The notes: a model not told the origin generated them from the letters alone. A stretch of DNA of 17,885 nucleotides from Chloroflexota bacterium (GCA_013813905.1 JACCQX010000007.1:1-17885); one strand, 5' to 3'; counted from the stretch's first letter, positions 7,005 through 15,464 are shown. Numbers and translations are program-made.

Positions 7005-8224
7005 CGGGTCGCTACGCGGCGGCGGCGCGGGAGCCACGGGGGATCGGTCTCCGGGGACGCGTCGCAGGCGTTGGCGTGGCCATCGGCGCCGGCATCGCGG
7101 CGTCGTACCTCTCGCGCCGTGCTCGCCGCGTGGGCGAAGAAGGCCTGGTCGACTGGACCGCCGTGGAGCGCATCGCCAGCTCTCGACTGCGCCGCCTTCC
7201 CGGCACGCTCACGACACGCGAGCTCGGAGCCAGCGAGCGGTCCTACGCCGAGGCCATGGCCCGCATCGTGCCGGTCCTGGAGGGGCGGCTGGGGCGCGAG
7301 CTGCCGGGCGTGGTCGAGCGCCATGCCGTGGTGGATCGCGCCGAGTGGGCGCGGGCCAACCTTGTGACGTTTCGTACCCTGGTCGAGCGCATGGAGCACC
7401 ACTTGGAGCTGCCCGGTCGGACAGGAACATTGAGCTCGGGCGTGGCGGCCGTGGCCAACCGCTTCCTGACCACGCAGCAGATCGGCTTCCTGCTGGGCTA
7501 CCTGGGTGGCCGCGTGCTGGGCCAGTACGACGTGGCGCTGCTGTCGGCGGAACAGGCCCCTGGCCGCCTGCTCTACGTGGAGGAGAACGTCCGGGCCACG
7601 GCTCGCCAGCTGGGCATCCCGCTCAATGACTTCCGTCTCTGGATCGCGCTGCACGAGACCACGCACGCCTTCGAGCTGGAGGCACATCCCTGGCTGCGGC
7701 CCTACCTCAAGGAACGCCTGGAGCGACAGTTGACGCTCTTCCTGGACGACGCCAGGGACGTCCAGCGCCACGGTCTGCGGCGGCTCGTCCACCGCTGGCG
7801 CTCCGCCGCCGCAGAAGGCGGGCTGAGCGGCCTGCTCTCCCCCGAACAGCGCGGCCTGCTGCGTGAGACGCAACTGGTGATGAGCCTCATGGAGGGCTTC
7901 AGCGACTGGGTGATGGACGAGGTGGGCGCCACGATGATCCGGGACGTGCCGTCCATCCGGGCACGCTTCGATGCCCGTCGCGCGCAGCGCCGGCGCGGAC
8001 TGGACAAGGTCATCGCGCGGCTCACCGGGCTGGACATGAAGATGGAGCAATACCGGCGTGGTGAGCGCTTCGTATCGGGCGTGGCCCGGGCTGGTGGCGA
8101 GCCGGCCATCCGCCGGCTGTGGGAAGGTCCTCACGCCCTTCCGACCGACCGCGAGTTCGATGATCCGGCTGCCTGGGTGCGGCGCATGGTGCCGGACGCG
8201 CCGGTCGTTCATCTCTCCGCATGA
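7001..8224 (+). CDS. DUF2342-family zinc-dependent metalloprotease-like protein
   Basis: A 407-residue protein of the zincin-like DUF2342 family, known mainly from Actinobacteria and Chloroflexota and sometimes annotated as coenzyme F420-associated. The zinc motif HETTH is at residues 218-222 (His218, Glu219, His222), followed by a conserved AFELEAHPWLRPY segment. Glu298 in LMEGFSDWVMD lies in the place of the third ligand region. A short hydrophobic patch (residues 17-31) near the N-terminus may be a membrane contact, but no clear signal peptide is seen, so a cytoplasmic or membrane-peripheral location is likely. Substrate and even proteolytic activity are not established for the family as far as I know. 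It overlaps murI and the dehydrogenase by ATGA junctions. No F420 gene is visible in the window. Confidence 0.88.
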   Translation: MTGRYAAAAREPRGIGLRGRVAGVGVAIGAGIAASYLSRRARRVGEEGLVDWTAVERIASSRLRRLPGTLTTRELGASERSYAEAMARIVPVLEGRLGRELPGVVERHAVVDRAEWARANLVTFRTLVERMEHHLELPGRTGTLSSGVAAVANRFLTTQQIGFLLGYLGGRVLGQYDVALLSAEQAPGRLLYVEENVRATARQLGIPLNDFRLWIALHETTHAFELEAHPWLRPYLKERLERQLTLFLDDARDVQRHGLRRLVHRWRSAAAEGGLSGLLSPEQRGLLRETQLVMSLMEGFSDWVMDEVGATMIRDVPSIRARFDARRAQRRRGLDKVIARLTGLDMKMEQYRRGERFVSGVARAGGEPAIRRLWEGPHALPTDREFDDPAAWVRRMVPDAPVVHLSA

Positions 8225-9267
8225 CCAGCAGTGATGCACGGGCCGGCCCTGGGTCAGGCCTCGGCGGAGTACCGGCGGCCATCGCGCTCACGCCCATCCT
8301 CTCGGCACGCTATCGCCAGGTCGACCTCCAACGGATCGCGGAGGCCGCGCCCGGTTCGCGCCTGGTGAGCGTCTCACTGGAAGGGCTGGCGGACGGTCCG
8401 CTGGACGATGTGGAGGTGCTGCTGCGGGGACCGCTGCCGGCCGGCGTCTTCGATCGGATCATCGCGCGTTGTCCCGATCTGGCCTGGGTCCACTCGGCCA
8501 CGGCCGGCGTGGAACGCGTGCTGACCCCCGCCGCGGCGACGCGGGGCCTGGTCATCAGCAATGCGCGCGGTGTCTTCAGCGCACCTATCGCGGAATACGT
8601 GCTGATGATGATCCTGGCAGTGAGTCGTCGGCTGCCACAACTGCTGGAGCTCCAGCGGGAACGGACCTGGCAGCCACTCGAAGCCATCGAGATGCGTGAT
8701 CTGACGGTCGGCGTAGTGGGCCTGGGCTCTATCGGTCGGGCCGTGGCGGGACTGGCCAGCTCCTTCGGCTCGCAGGTCATCGCCACCCGTCGGCGCGATG
8801 ACGCGGGCACGGCCGGAGGGCCCGATAGCAAGCCGCTGCCCGACTCGGTGGAGGTCCTGGCCGCGGAGGCGCTGCCGGAACTCCTCTCGCGCAGCGACTT
8901 CGTGGTGCTCGCCCTGCCCCTCACACCGGAGACGGAGGACCTCTTCGACGAGCAGCGCCTGTCGCTGATGAAGGCCAGCGCCTGGCTCATCAACGTGGCG
9001 CGGGGCCGCCTGGTGGATGAACGGGCACTGGTGCGCGCGCTCCGGGACGGGACCATCCGCGGCGCGGTGTTGGACACACTCCGCGATGAGCCGCTGGCAC
9101 CTGATTCGGCCCTGTACGACGTGCCCAACCTCATCGTGACCCCGCACACCGCCTGGACCAGCGGTCGGGTGCTCGACCGGAGCATCGATCTCTTCTGCGA
9201 GAACCTCGCCCTGTTCCGGCGCGGTGAGCCGTTGCGCAACGCCGTCGATCGCAAGTTAGGGTACTGA
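8221..9267 (+). CDS. D-isomer-specific 2-hydroxyacid dehydrogenase
   Basis: This 348-residue NAD(P)-dependent oxidoreductase interconverts a 2-oxoacid and a D-2-hydroxyacid. The Rossmann motif is GVVGLGSIG with Gly167, Gly169 and Gly172. The catalytic triad is Arg261 (INVARGRLVD), Glu290 (LRDEPLAPDS) and His309 (VTPHTAW). The N-terminal substrate domain is divergent, with a 25-residue Gly/Ala-rich lead, so glycerate, phosphoglycerate, lactate or another substrate cannot be chosen. It lacks the C-terminal ACT domain of long SerA forms. The nucleotide-binding strand is followed by ATRRR, a run of basic residues that favours NADP over NAD, which is an inference. It is coupled to the DUF2342 gene by an ATGA overlap. 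Confidence 0.93.
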   Translation: MTSSDARAGPGSGLGGVPAAIALTPILSARYRQVDLQRIAEAAPGSRLVSVSLEGLADGPLDDVEVLLRGPLPAGVFDRIIARCPDLAWVHSATAGVERVLTPAAATRGLVISNARGVFSAPIAEYVLMMILAVSRRLPQLLELQRERTWQPLEAIEMRDLTVGVVGLGSIGRAVAGLASSFGSQVIATRRRDDAGTAGGPDSKPLPDSVEVLAAEALPELLSRSDFVVLALPLTPETEDLFDEQRLSLMKASAWLINVARGRLVDERALVRALRDGTIRGAVLDTLRDEPLAPDSALYDVPNLIVTPHTAWTSGRVLDRSIDLFCENLALFRRGEPLRNAVDRKLGY

Positions 9268-9271
9268 GCGA

Positions 9272-10369
9272 GTGCAGGTCTGCATCGTGGGGCTGGCCGG
9301 GGCTGGCAAGACCACCGTCTTCAACACGCTGACGCGCGGTCACGCGGCGACCGGCGGGTTCGGTGGGATGACCGTCAACACCGGTGTGGTCAAGGTCCCC
9401 GACGAGCGCCTGTCCCGCCTCACGGAGCTGTTCAAACCCAAGCGCGAGGTGCCGGCCGACGTGACCTACGTCGACCTGCCGGCACCGCCTTCGGCCACCG
9501 ACGGCCGTCCCGCTGACATCCCGGCCGATCAGCTAGCCCGACTGCGCAACGCCGACGCGCTGCTGCACGTGGTACGTGCGTTCGACGATCCGGCCGTGCC
9601 GCATCCGGACGGGACCGTGGACGCGTGGCGGGACCTGGAGCGGCTGGACCTGGAGTTCGTGCTGGCCGACCTGGGCGTGGTGGAGAAGCGCCTGGAGCGG
9701 CTGGAGGGCTCGGGTCGCCACGGCACCCAGTCGGAGCGAGAGCAGAACGAGCGCGAGCGCGTCGTGCTCGAGCGCATCCGGCCGGCGCTCACGAGCGGCG
9801 CACCCATCCGGGACCTCGAGCTGGATACCGAGGAGAGCCGCATCATCCGCGGCTTCCGCTTCCTGACCGAGAAGCCGGTCCTGGTGGTGCTCAACGTGGG
9901 GGAGGGGCAGATCGCCGAGGCGGTCTCGGTGGCAAGCGGCGTGGCCGCGCGCTATCCGCATCGCCATAGCCGCGTGGTCGCGCTGTCGGCGCGCATCGAG
10001 ATGGAGATCGGCGAGCTCGATGCCGAGGAGGCCGAGGTCTTCCGCCAGGACATGGGCCTCACCGATCCCAGCCTGGAACGTGTCATCAGGCTCTCATACG
10101 AGCTGCTCGGTCTGATCAGCTTCTTCACGGCCGGACCGGATGAGACCCGTGCCTGGACCATCCCCGAGGGTTCCAACGCGGTCGACGCCGCCGGGGCCAT
10201 CCATTCGGATCTGGCGCGCGGCTTCATCCGAGCTGAGGTCGTGCTGGTCGAGGACCTGCTCTCCCTTGGTTCCATGGCCGACGCCCGCCGCAACGGCAAG
10301 CTGCGTTCGGAAGGCAAGACCTACCGCGTGCGGGACGGAGACGTCATCGAGGTGCTCTTCAACGTCTGA
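9272..10369 (+). CDS. ychF: YchF/Obg-family nucleotide-binding protein with TGS domain
   Basis: YchF is a ribosome-associated P-loop protein of the TRAFAC class that prefers ATP over GTP and is linked to translation and oxidative stress responses. The 365-residue product has the P-loop GLAGAGKT (residues 7-14), a charged coiled-coil insertion near 130-175, the family's altered specificity motif LNVGEG (Asn208, Glu211) instead of NKxD, and a C-terminal TGS domain from about 283 (SFFTAGPDETRAW). The switch II segment reads YVDLPAPPS where family members usually have a DxxG motif, so the glycine is not obvious. The GTG start lies 4 bp after the dehydrogenase stop. TAGGGT at 9257-9262, 9 nt upstream, could be a weak local -10, but cotranscription is as likely. 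Confidence 0.95.
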   Translation: MQVCIVGLAGAGKTTVFNTLTRGHAATGGFGGMTVNTGVVKVPDERLSRLTELFKPKREVPADVTYVDLPAPPSATDGRPADIPADQLARLRNADALLHVVRAFDDPAVPHPDGTVDAWRDLERLDLEFVLADLGVVEKRLERLEGSGRHGTQSEREQNERERVVLERIRPALTSGAPIRDLELDTEESRIIRGFRFLTEKPVLVVLNVGEGQIAEAVSVASGVAARYPHRHSRVVALSARIEMEIGELDAEEAEVFRQDMGLTDPSLERVIRLSYELLGLISFFTAGPDETRAWTIPEGSNAVDAAGAIHSDLARGFIRAEVVLVEDLLSLGSMADARRNGKLRSEGKTYRVRDGDVIEVLFNV

Positions 10370-10373
10370 CGAT

Positions 10374-10393
10374 GGCCGGCATCAGGCCTGGCC
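10374..10393. terminator. Possible bidirectional terminator hairpin
   Basis: GGCCGGC and GCCTGGCC can pair around the loop ATCAG with one bulged base, between the convergent stops of ychF and the acidic protein gene. No T-run follows on either strand, so an intrinsic terminator is only a candidate. Confidence 0.35.
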
Positions 10394-10399
10394 GACCGA

Positions 10400-10792
10400 T
10401 CAGGCGTCGCCCCAGCGTCGATCCTCCGGCTCCAGGTCCACCAGCAGGCTGCGGAAGCCCTCGTCATCATCGGGCGTCCGCTCCGCGTGGAGCTCCGTCA
10501 CGGCCACCACGGCGGTCTCGCCCTCCTCCGCGGACACGTTCACTGCGACACGCAGCTGCCGGTCGTCCACGACGAGAAAGCCGTGATGGCGCGCCAGCTC
10601 CGCGGCGATGGCCTCGCTCAACGTGTCCTCCTCGAAGCGGTCCAGGACGGCGCCGCGAGCCTCGAGCACCATGCCCAGGAACTCCTCCTCGTCGAACTCG
10701 GAGTCGTGGGACAGCAGCACGTCGGTGAACAACTCATCATCGCCTTCGTGCAGCTCGTAGAAGTAGAGCGCTCCATCGTCACGCATGGGCAT
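10400..10792 (-). CDS. Small acidic hypothetical protein
   Basis: This 130-residue protein is not recognised. It is strongly acidic, with clusters such as HEGDDELF, SEFDEEEFL and RTPDDDEGF, and has alternating hydrophobic stretches (FLVVDDRQLRVAVNV, TAVVAVTELHA) that suggest a small alpha/beta cytoplasmic domain. No membrane segment, signal peptide, cysteine or metal motif is present. The ATG at 10792 is favoured over the ATG at 10786 because TATACT lies exactly 7 nt upstream of it, implying a leaderless message. It converges on ychF with a 30-bp gap and diverges from the sugar kinase. Acidic composition could suit binding a basic partner, but this is speculation. Confidence 0.7.
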   Translation of the reverse strand: MPMRDDGALYFYELHEGDDELFTDVLLSHDSEFDEEEFLGMVLEARGAVLDRFEEDTLSEAIAAELARHHGFLVVDDRQLRVAVNVSAEEGETAVVAVTELHAERTPDDDEGFRSLLVDLEPEDRRWGDA

Positions 10793-10799
10793 GCCTGGC

Positions 10800-10805
10800 A
10801 GTATA
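10800..10805 (-). promoter_or_regulatory. -10 hexamer of a probable leaderless promoter
   Basis: On the - strand TATACT is followed by seven bases and then the ATG at 10792. The overlapping + strand bases TATATG (10802-10807) could serve as a weak -10 for the divergent sugar kinase. No clear -35 was found for either direction. Confidence 0.6.
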
Positions 10806-10905
10806 TGGCGCCCGCTCGATGGCTCCGAGTGCCGCCTCGACCGGCGCTCGCCCGGCCGACCTCCGTACCTCCCCTCGCCCCGTCGCGTCCCGCGCCGGCA
10901 GGGCC

Positions 10906-11805
10906 ATGACCGCTCCCGACTTCGTCGTCGTGGGCGCTGCCTCGCGTGATCTCGATCCCACCGACCCGCGCGGCTGGCGGCTCGGTGGTGGAGTCACCTA
11001 CAGCAGCCGGTTGCTGGGCCAGCTGGGTCTTTCCGTCGGTGCGCTGATCGGGCTTGACGCCGCGGCAGCCCAGGCGCACGAACTGGATGGCCTCCGCGCG
11101 CTCGGGGTGACCACCGAGGAGGTGGCGCTGGATCGCGGACCGGTCTTCGACAACCAGCAGACGCCGTGGGGCCGCGTCCAGATAGCTCACGGCCGGAGCG
11201 ACCCGCTGACGCCCAAGGCACTGCCGGCGGCCTGGCACGACAGCCGCGCGTTCCTGCTCAATCCCGTGGCGGGCGAGATCGGCGAAGCCTGGGCCGAGGG
11301 CTTACCGGCGAACGCTCTCGTGGGCCTCGGCTACCAGGGACTGCTACGAGTACTGAGCCCGGGGCGCGTCGTAGGGTCAAGACCGCTCGTCCCGGGGCCG
11401 CTCTCCTTGCGCGCCGATCTGGCGGCGCTCAGCAACGAGGACGTGCGGGCCGGTGCCCCGCCGCTGCGTCGGCTCCTCCGCCGCGACGGCCAACGGCTGG
11501 TGGTCACGGAGGGCGCTCGCGGCGCGATGCACATGGAGCGTCGCGCCGGGCGCTTCCACCTGCGCTACGTGCCCGCGGTGCGCGCGCGAGTCGGCGGCGA
11601 CGCCACCGGTGCCGGTGACACCTTCCTGGCTGCCTGGTTGGCGGCCACGCTCCTCCTCCAAGGCACGAGCACAGGCGGGACTGACCCGCGTTCGCTGGCG
11701 CTGGCGGCCCTCTGCGCCAGCCTGCTTGTGGAGGCCCGCACGATCGAGCCGGCCGAGTTGTTGGTCCGCAGCCGGCTGCTCAAGCCGCCGGACTCCCAGC
11801 GCTGA
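10906..11805 (+). CDS. PfkB-family carbohydrate/nucleoside kinase
   Basis: This 299-residue protein has the ribokinase (PfkB) fold. The second PfkB signature is clear: GDATGAGDTFLAAW, with the catalytic base at Asp238 and the anion hole formed by GAGD. Near the N-terminus LGGGVTYSS (residues 26-34) matches the GG substrate-binding motif, and LVVTEGARGA (about 198-207) matches the nucleotide-binding strand. It would transfer phosphate from ATP to a sugar, inositol or nucleoside; the substrate is unknown. The frame is open to an ATG at 10819, but that 29-residue lead is low-complexity Ala/Arg/Ser and lacks family similarity, so the ATG at 10906 is chosen. Neither has a strong ribosome-binding site. 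Its last 26 bp overlap the 3' end of the convergent mrfB gene. Confidence 0.88.
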   Translation: MTAPDFVVVGAASRDLDPTDPRGWRLGGGVTYSSRLLGQLGLSVGALIGLDAAAAQAHELDGLRALGVTTEEVALDRGPVFDNQQTPWGRVQIAHGRSDPLTPKALPAAWHDSRAFLLNPVAGEIGEAWAEGLPANALVGLGYQGLLRVLSPGRVVGSRPLVPGPLSLRADLAALSNEDVRAGAPPLRRLLRRDGQRLVVTEGARGAMHMERRAGRFHLRYVPAVRARVGGDATGAGDTFLAAWLAATLLLQGTSTGGTDPRSLALAALCASLLVEARTIEPAELLVRSRLLKPPDSQR

Positions 11806-13090
11806 GCGAGTGGATGAGGCGTCGCAGTCGCGGCGCGCGACGCTCCAGATCGCGCTCCACCCAAGGCAGCGGTAGCCCGAGGGCCGACCGGCGCGTCGCT
11901 TCCCGGGCGGCGCGTGATGCCGCCTCCAGCGCACCGACGGGATCGCGCTCATCGTGCTCCCGGTACTTCGCCACTTGGATCCAGGCGAGCCCACTCAGTC
12001 GGCCGCCCTCCTCGGCCAGCGCCGCCCAGGCCGCGACTGCTTCCATGCGCCGGTCGAGTCGTGCCAACACCCTGGCTCGGTCCATGGCCAGACGTTCGTG
12101 AAGCGGAACGGTCCACGGGTCCGCGGCGAGGATGGATCGAGCTCCGGTCACGGCCGCGTCGAAGCAGTCGAGGGCCTCCTCCAGTCGGCCTCGTCGGACG
12201 TATGCGCGCCCTAGGCCACACAGGTCGCCGGGATGCATCGTGCCGTCGACCGCGCTGGCCGAGTCACCGCCGAGTGCCTGGGCCAGTACGCGCAGGAGCC
12301 GTGCCAGCGATGCCACGTCCTGCCGGTTGTGGCGGACCACGTCCGCCAGGAGCCAGCCCTGACCTGTGCGCAGGTAGCGGAAGTAGCGCTCCGGGATCGC
12401 TGCTCCCGGCAGATCCCCCAGGCGGCGGACGCCGGCTACGCCGCTCTCCACGGTGGACAGCCGAGCGTCGGCGAGGCGATGCCGCCACAGTTGCCGGGCG
12501 AGCGGCAGCAGGTCGAGATGACCGCCATGCGCGGGCGCCGCAAAGCCGTGGAGACGGAAGCGGCTCACCAGCAGCGGCCAGTCGAACGAGCGGCCGTTGT
12601 ACGTCACCAGCCACGCGTCGACCGGGATGGCCTCTGCCAGCCGCTCCAGTAGAGCCGGCTCGTCGGCGTGGTCGGGCAGCACGAGCTGGCGGACGCTGAA
12701 CCGCTCGCCCTCCCACGATCCCAGTCCGCACAGGAACGGCAGGGTCCCGGCAGCCGTACCGAGGCCGGTCGTCTCAGTGTCCAACAGGACGAGCGGCCGC
12801 TCGGGCTGGACCGGGTCGGGCAGTCGGGCCAGAGGCGGTCGCGACAGGGCCAGGGAGCCGCTGCGCTCCACCTCCACGAGCCGACCGTTCGAGCCACCTA
12901 TGAGGCGACCACCGAGCGCCTTGGCCAGGACCTCGGCTCGACGCTGAGGCCGTCCCGACATGGAGCGTCTGGTCCCCAGCGCTGGGCCCGCCGGGTCAGG
13001 CGTGCTGGTCTTAGCGGCGACCCCGCTGCCCGGCGTCGAGCGCAGCCGCTCCAGGCGTCGAGCCCGGAGCGCAAGAGCGGAGGCATCCAT
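11780..13090 (-). CDS. mrfB: MrfB/YprB-like DEDDh 3'-5' exonuclease with C-terminal TPR-like region
   Basis: This protein of about 436 residues carries an RNase H-like exonuclease domain followed by an Ala/Arg/Leu-rich helical region that looks like TPR repeats. Counting from the ATG at 13090, the motifs are LLDTETTG with Asp104 and Glu106, TYNGRSFDWP with Asp170, HLDLL, and HNRQDVASL with His254 and Asp258, which is the DEDDh arrangement. In Bacillus subtilis the homologue MrfB works with the helicase MrfA in mitomycin C lesion repair. Here too it follows the helicase gene, 54 bp after its stop. A GTG at 13114 would add eight residues; the ATG at 13090 is preferred because a helical start follows it directly, but neither has a ribosome-binding site. 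It overlaps the convergent kinase gene by 26 bp. Confidence 0.87.
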   Translation of the reverse strand: MDASALALRARRLERLRSTPGSGVAAKTSTPDPAGPALGTRRSMSGRPQRRAEVLAKALGGRLIGGSNGRLVEVERSGSLALSRPPLARLPDPVQPERPLVLLDTETTGLGTAAGTLPFLCGLGSWEGERFSVRQLVLPDHADEPALLERLAEAIPVDAWLVTYNGRSFDWPLLVSRFRLHGFAAPAHGGHLDLLPLARQLWRHRLADARLSTVESGVAGVRRLGDLPGAAIPERYFRYLRTGQGWLLADVVRHNRQDVASLARLLRVLAQALGGDSASAVDGTMHPGDLCGLGRAYVRRGRLEEALDCFDAAVTGARSILAADPWTVPLHERLAMDRARVLARLDRRMEAVAAWAALAEEGGRLSGLAWIQVAKYREHDERDPVGALEAASRAAREATRRSALGLPLPWVERDLERRAPRLRRLIHSLSAGSPAA

Positions 13091-13144
13091 GGGCAGCGAG
13101 GCTGCGGGCGGCACGTGTCAGCTACCGTGGCACGCGGGATCCGG

Positions 13145-15454
13145 TCACGCGGCGCGGGATCCCATCTCGCCGTCTCCGTGCAGGAGTCGGAGCAGCCGCT
13201 CGGCGAGGATCCGCCCGTTCCCGCCGGTCTCGCCGCGCGGTCCGGTGCAGGCCGGGCAGCCGTCCTCGCAGGGGCAGCTCGCCACGAGCTGTCGGGCGCC
13301 CTCGACCAGCTCGCCGTGGCGCTGGAATAGCCGGACGGCCATGCCCACGCCTCCCGGCACCGCCTCATACAGATAGATCACCGGTCGCTCGGCATGAGGT
13401 GACCGGATCTGCGCCACCATGCCCAGGTCCCGCGGGTCGCTCATGAGCAGGATGCTGGCCACCGTCTGCATCACCCGGCCGGCGCCCACCAGGGCCACGT
13501 CCAGCTCTGTGCGGGTCCAGTCCGAAGCGACCTTCGGCTCGAGCGAGAGCCAGTAGGCCGTGGTGTGCAGCTCGATCTCCGGGAGGTGGATCCGGCCCCA
13601 GCCCAGGTTCTCGTTGGTCTCCAGGCGCAGCTTCTTGTAGATGGTGGCCAGGCTGGCGACCATGACCTCGCCGTGAGCCCGTGTCCCTCCCGCCAGGGGC
13701 GCCTCGTCGAAGGTCTCCAGTGGCTTCAGGGTGACGGCCAGCTCCGCCTGGGTGTAGTGCTCGACATCGATCGGCCGTACGTACGCCTTGCGCTCCTCCC
13801 AGTCGAGCCGGTCGACATGGAACTGGCGAGACCCGTGCAGATAGATGGCGTTCTCGTGGACCAGCGTGCGCGCGGAGAAGAGGTCGACCTCCCCCAGGAC
13901 GCGAGGGCGCTCACCGCCCGTGTCGATGATGACGACGTTTTCCGGCGCGGCCACGCGGAGCGAGATCTCCGAGGCAGGGAAGTTCTCGCTGGCCCAGTAC
14001 CAGCGCCGATCCTGCGCCTGGCGGACGTGGCCATCTTCCGCCAGGAAGGCAAGCAGGTCGTCGGCCGGAGCGAGGCCGAAGCGCTCCCCCGAGGCGAAGG
14101 GCAGCTCGAAGGTGGCCGCCCGCAGGTGCGCCAGGAGCACGTGCAGGTTGTCGGGATCGATGCGAGCCTCCTCCGGCGTGCCTTCGAAGAGGTGCTCGGG
14201 GTGGCTCGCGACGTATTGATCGACCGGACCGGCACCGGCCACCAGCACGGCCGCGCTGACCTCCTGGCGGCGCCCGGCACGGCCGATCTGCTGCCACGTG
14301 CCGGCGATGGTGCCGGGATAGCCGCTGAGGACGGCCACGTCGAGGCGGCCGATGTCGATGCCAAGCTCCAGCGCGTTGGTGCTGACGACACCCAGGACCT
14401 CACCCGAGCGCAGCCCCGCCTCGATGCGCCGCCGCTCGGAGGGCAGGTAGCCCCCGCGATAGCCCTGCACGCGCTCAAAGGGCCCGCGCCCGTCGCGCAG
14501 GGCCTCGCGCAGGCCGCTGAGCAGCAGCTCCACGGCCACCCTCGATCGTCCGAAGACGATGGTCTGGCGCCCGGCGCGAAGGAACGAGAGGGCCGCACGG
14601 CGGGCCAGCCCCGACGATCCGGCGCGAACGCCGGAACGCTCATCAAGCAGGGGAGGGCGTAGCACCACGATGTGCTTCTCGCCCGATGGAGCGCCGTTGC
14701 GGTCCAGCACCTGGATGGAGCGACCGGTGAGCGCCTCGGCCAGCTGGCGCGGATTGCCGATGGTCGCCGAGCAGCACACGATGCGCGGCGTAGAGCCGTA
14801 GTGGGCGCAGACGCGCGCCAGCCGGCGCAGGACGTTGGCCACGTGGCTGCCGAAGACGCCCCGGTAGGTGTGCGCCTCGTCGATGACGATGTAGCGCAAC
14901 TGCTCGAAGAGCTGGAACCACTTGGTGTGATAGGGCAGGATGGCGCCATGCAGCATGTCGGGGTTGGTCACGACGATCTGACCGGCCGAGCGGATCGAGC
15001 TGCGGATGGGCGCCGGGGTGTCACCGTCGTAGACGGCCGCCTCCAACGGAAGATCAGCTCTCCGCGCCAGGTCGCGGATCTCCGCGAGCTGGTCCTGGCT
15101 CAGGGCCTTGGTGGGGAACAGGTAGAGCGCGCGCGCCGCCGGATCTTCCATGACCGACTGGAGCACCGGCAGGTGATAGCAGAGCGACTTGCCCGACGCG
15201 GTGGGCGTCACGACGGCCACATCCCGACCTGCTCGGAGCGCTTCCATCGCGTCGGCTTGATGACGGTAGAGGCCCGTCAGGCCGCGCCCCACCAGGGCTT
15301 TACGCAGGCGCGGCTGCAACCAGTCGGGAAACGGCACCATATCGGCCGGCCGCCCGGCCAGGGTGCGACGCGCCGTCACCGCCCCGGCGATGACGGGATC
15401 GTCGAGCAGACGGTCCAGCGCCTGGCGCGTATCGAGCGGTGTATAGAGCCGCAT
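13145..15454 (-). CDS. mrfA: MrfA/YprA-like DEAH-box helicase with DUF1998 zinc-binding domain
   Basis: A 769-residue superfamily 2 DNA helicase. In order: Walker A TPTASGKS (residues 83-90), FPTKALSQDQ (113-122), TNPDMLH (163-169), the DEAH box at 192-195, SAT at 229-231, STNALELGID (358-367) and motif VI QQIGRAGRR (388-396). The C-terminal DUF1998 domain ends with Cys727, Cys729, Cys733 and Cys736, a zinc-binding set reported as essential in B. subtilis MrfA. MrfA is a 3'-5' helicase acting with the exonuclease MrfB in mitomycin lesion repair outside UvrABC. The frame is open to 15655, but the ATG at 15454 is chosen because GGAGG lies 5 nt upstream and the extra residues would cross the promoter and SOS-like box. 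mrfB follows, so the two form an operon. Confidence 0.92.
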   Translation of the reverse strand: MRLYTPLDTRQALDRLLDDPVIAGAVTARRTLAGRPADMVPFPDWLQPRLRKALVGRGLTGLYRHQADAMEALRAGRDVAVVTPTASGKSLCYHLPVLQSVMEDPAARALYLFPTKALSQDQLAEIRDLARRADLPLEAAVYDGDTPAPIRSSIRSAGQIVVTNPDMLHGAILPYHTKWFQLFEQLRYIVIDEAHTYRGVFGSHVANVLRRLARVCAHYGSTPRIVCCSATIGNPRQLAEALTGRSIQVLDRNGAPSGEKHIVVLRPPLLDERSGVRAGSSGLARRAALSFLRAGRQTIVFGRSRVAVELLLSGLREALRDGRGPFERVQGYRGGYLPSERRRIEAGLRSGEVLGVVSTNALELGIDIGRLDVAVLSGYPGTIAGTWQQIGRAGRRQEVSAAVLVAGAGPVDQYVASHPEHLFEGTPEEARIDPDNLHVLLAHLRAATFELPFASGERFGLAPADDLLAFLAEDGHVRQAQDRRWYWASENFPASEISLRVAAPENVVIIDTGGERPRVLGEVDLFSARTLVHENAIYLHGSRQFHVDRLDWEERKAYVRPIDVEHYTQAELAVTLKPLETFDEAPLAGGTRAHGEVMVASLATIYKKLRLETNENLGWGRIHLPEIELHTTAYWLSLEPKVASDWTRTELDVALVGAGRVMQTVASILLMSDPRDLGMVAQIRSPHAERPVIYLYEAVPGGVGMAVRLFQRHGELVEGARQLVASCPCEDGCPACTGPRGETGGNGRILAERLLRLLHGDGEMGSRAA

Positions 15455-15459
15455 GACGA

Positions 15460-15464
15460 CCTCC
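15460..15464 (-). promoter_or_regulatory. Ribosome-binding site of mrfA
   Basis: GGAGG on the - strand ends 5 nt before the ATG at 15454. It decides the start of mrfA against the upstream in-frame ATGs at 15475 and beyond. Confidence 0.75.

Noticed and set aside
6752..8239. A 495-codon open frame on the - strand opposite murI and the DUF2342 gene
   Set aside because: It lies antisense to two genes with clear family motifs; its translation is rich in His, Gln and Arg and shows no domain. Long antisense frames are expected at this GC content.
10819..10905. Earlier ATG start for the sugar kinase
   Set aside because: The added 29 residues are low-complexity and there is no ribosome-binding site or TAnnnT at the right distance.
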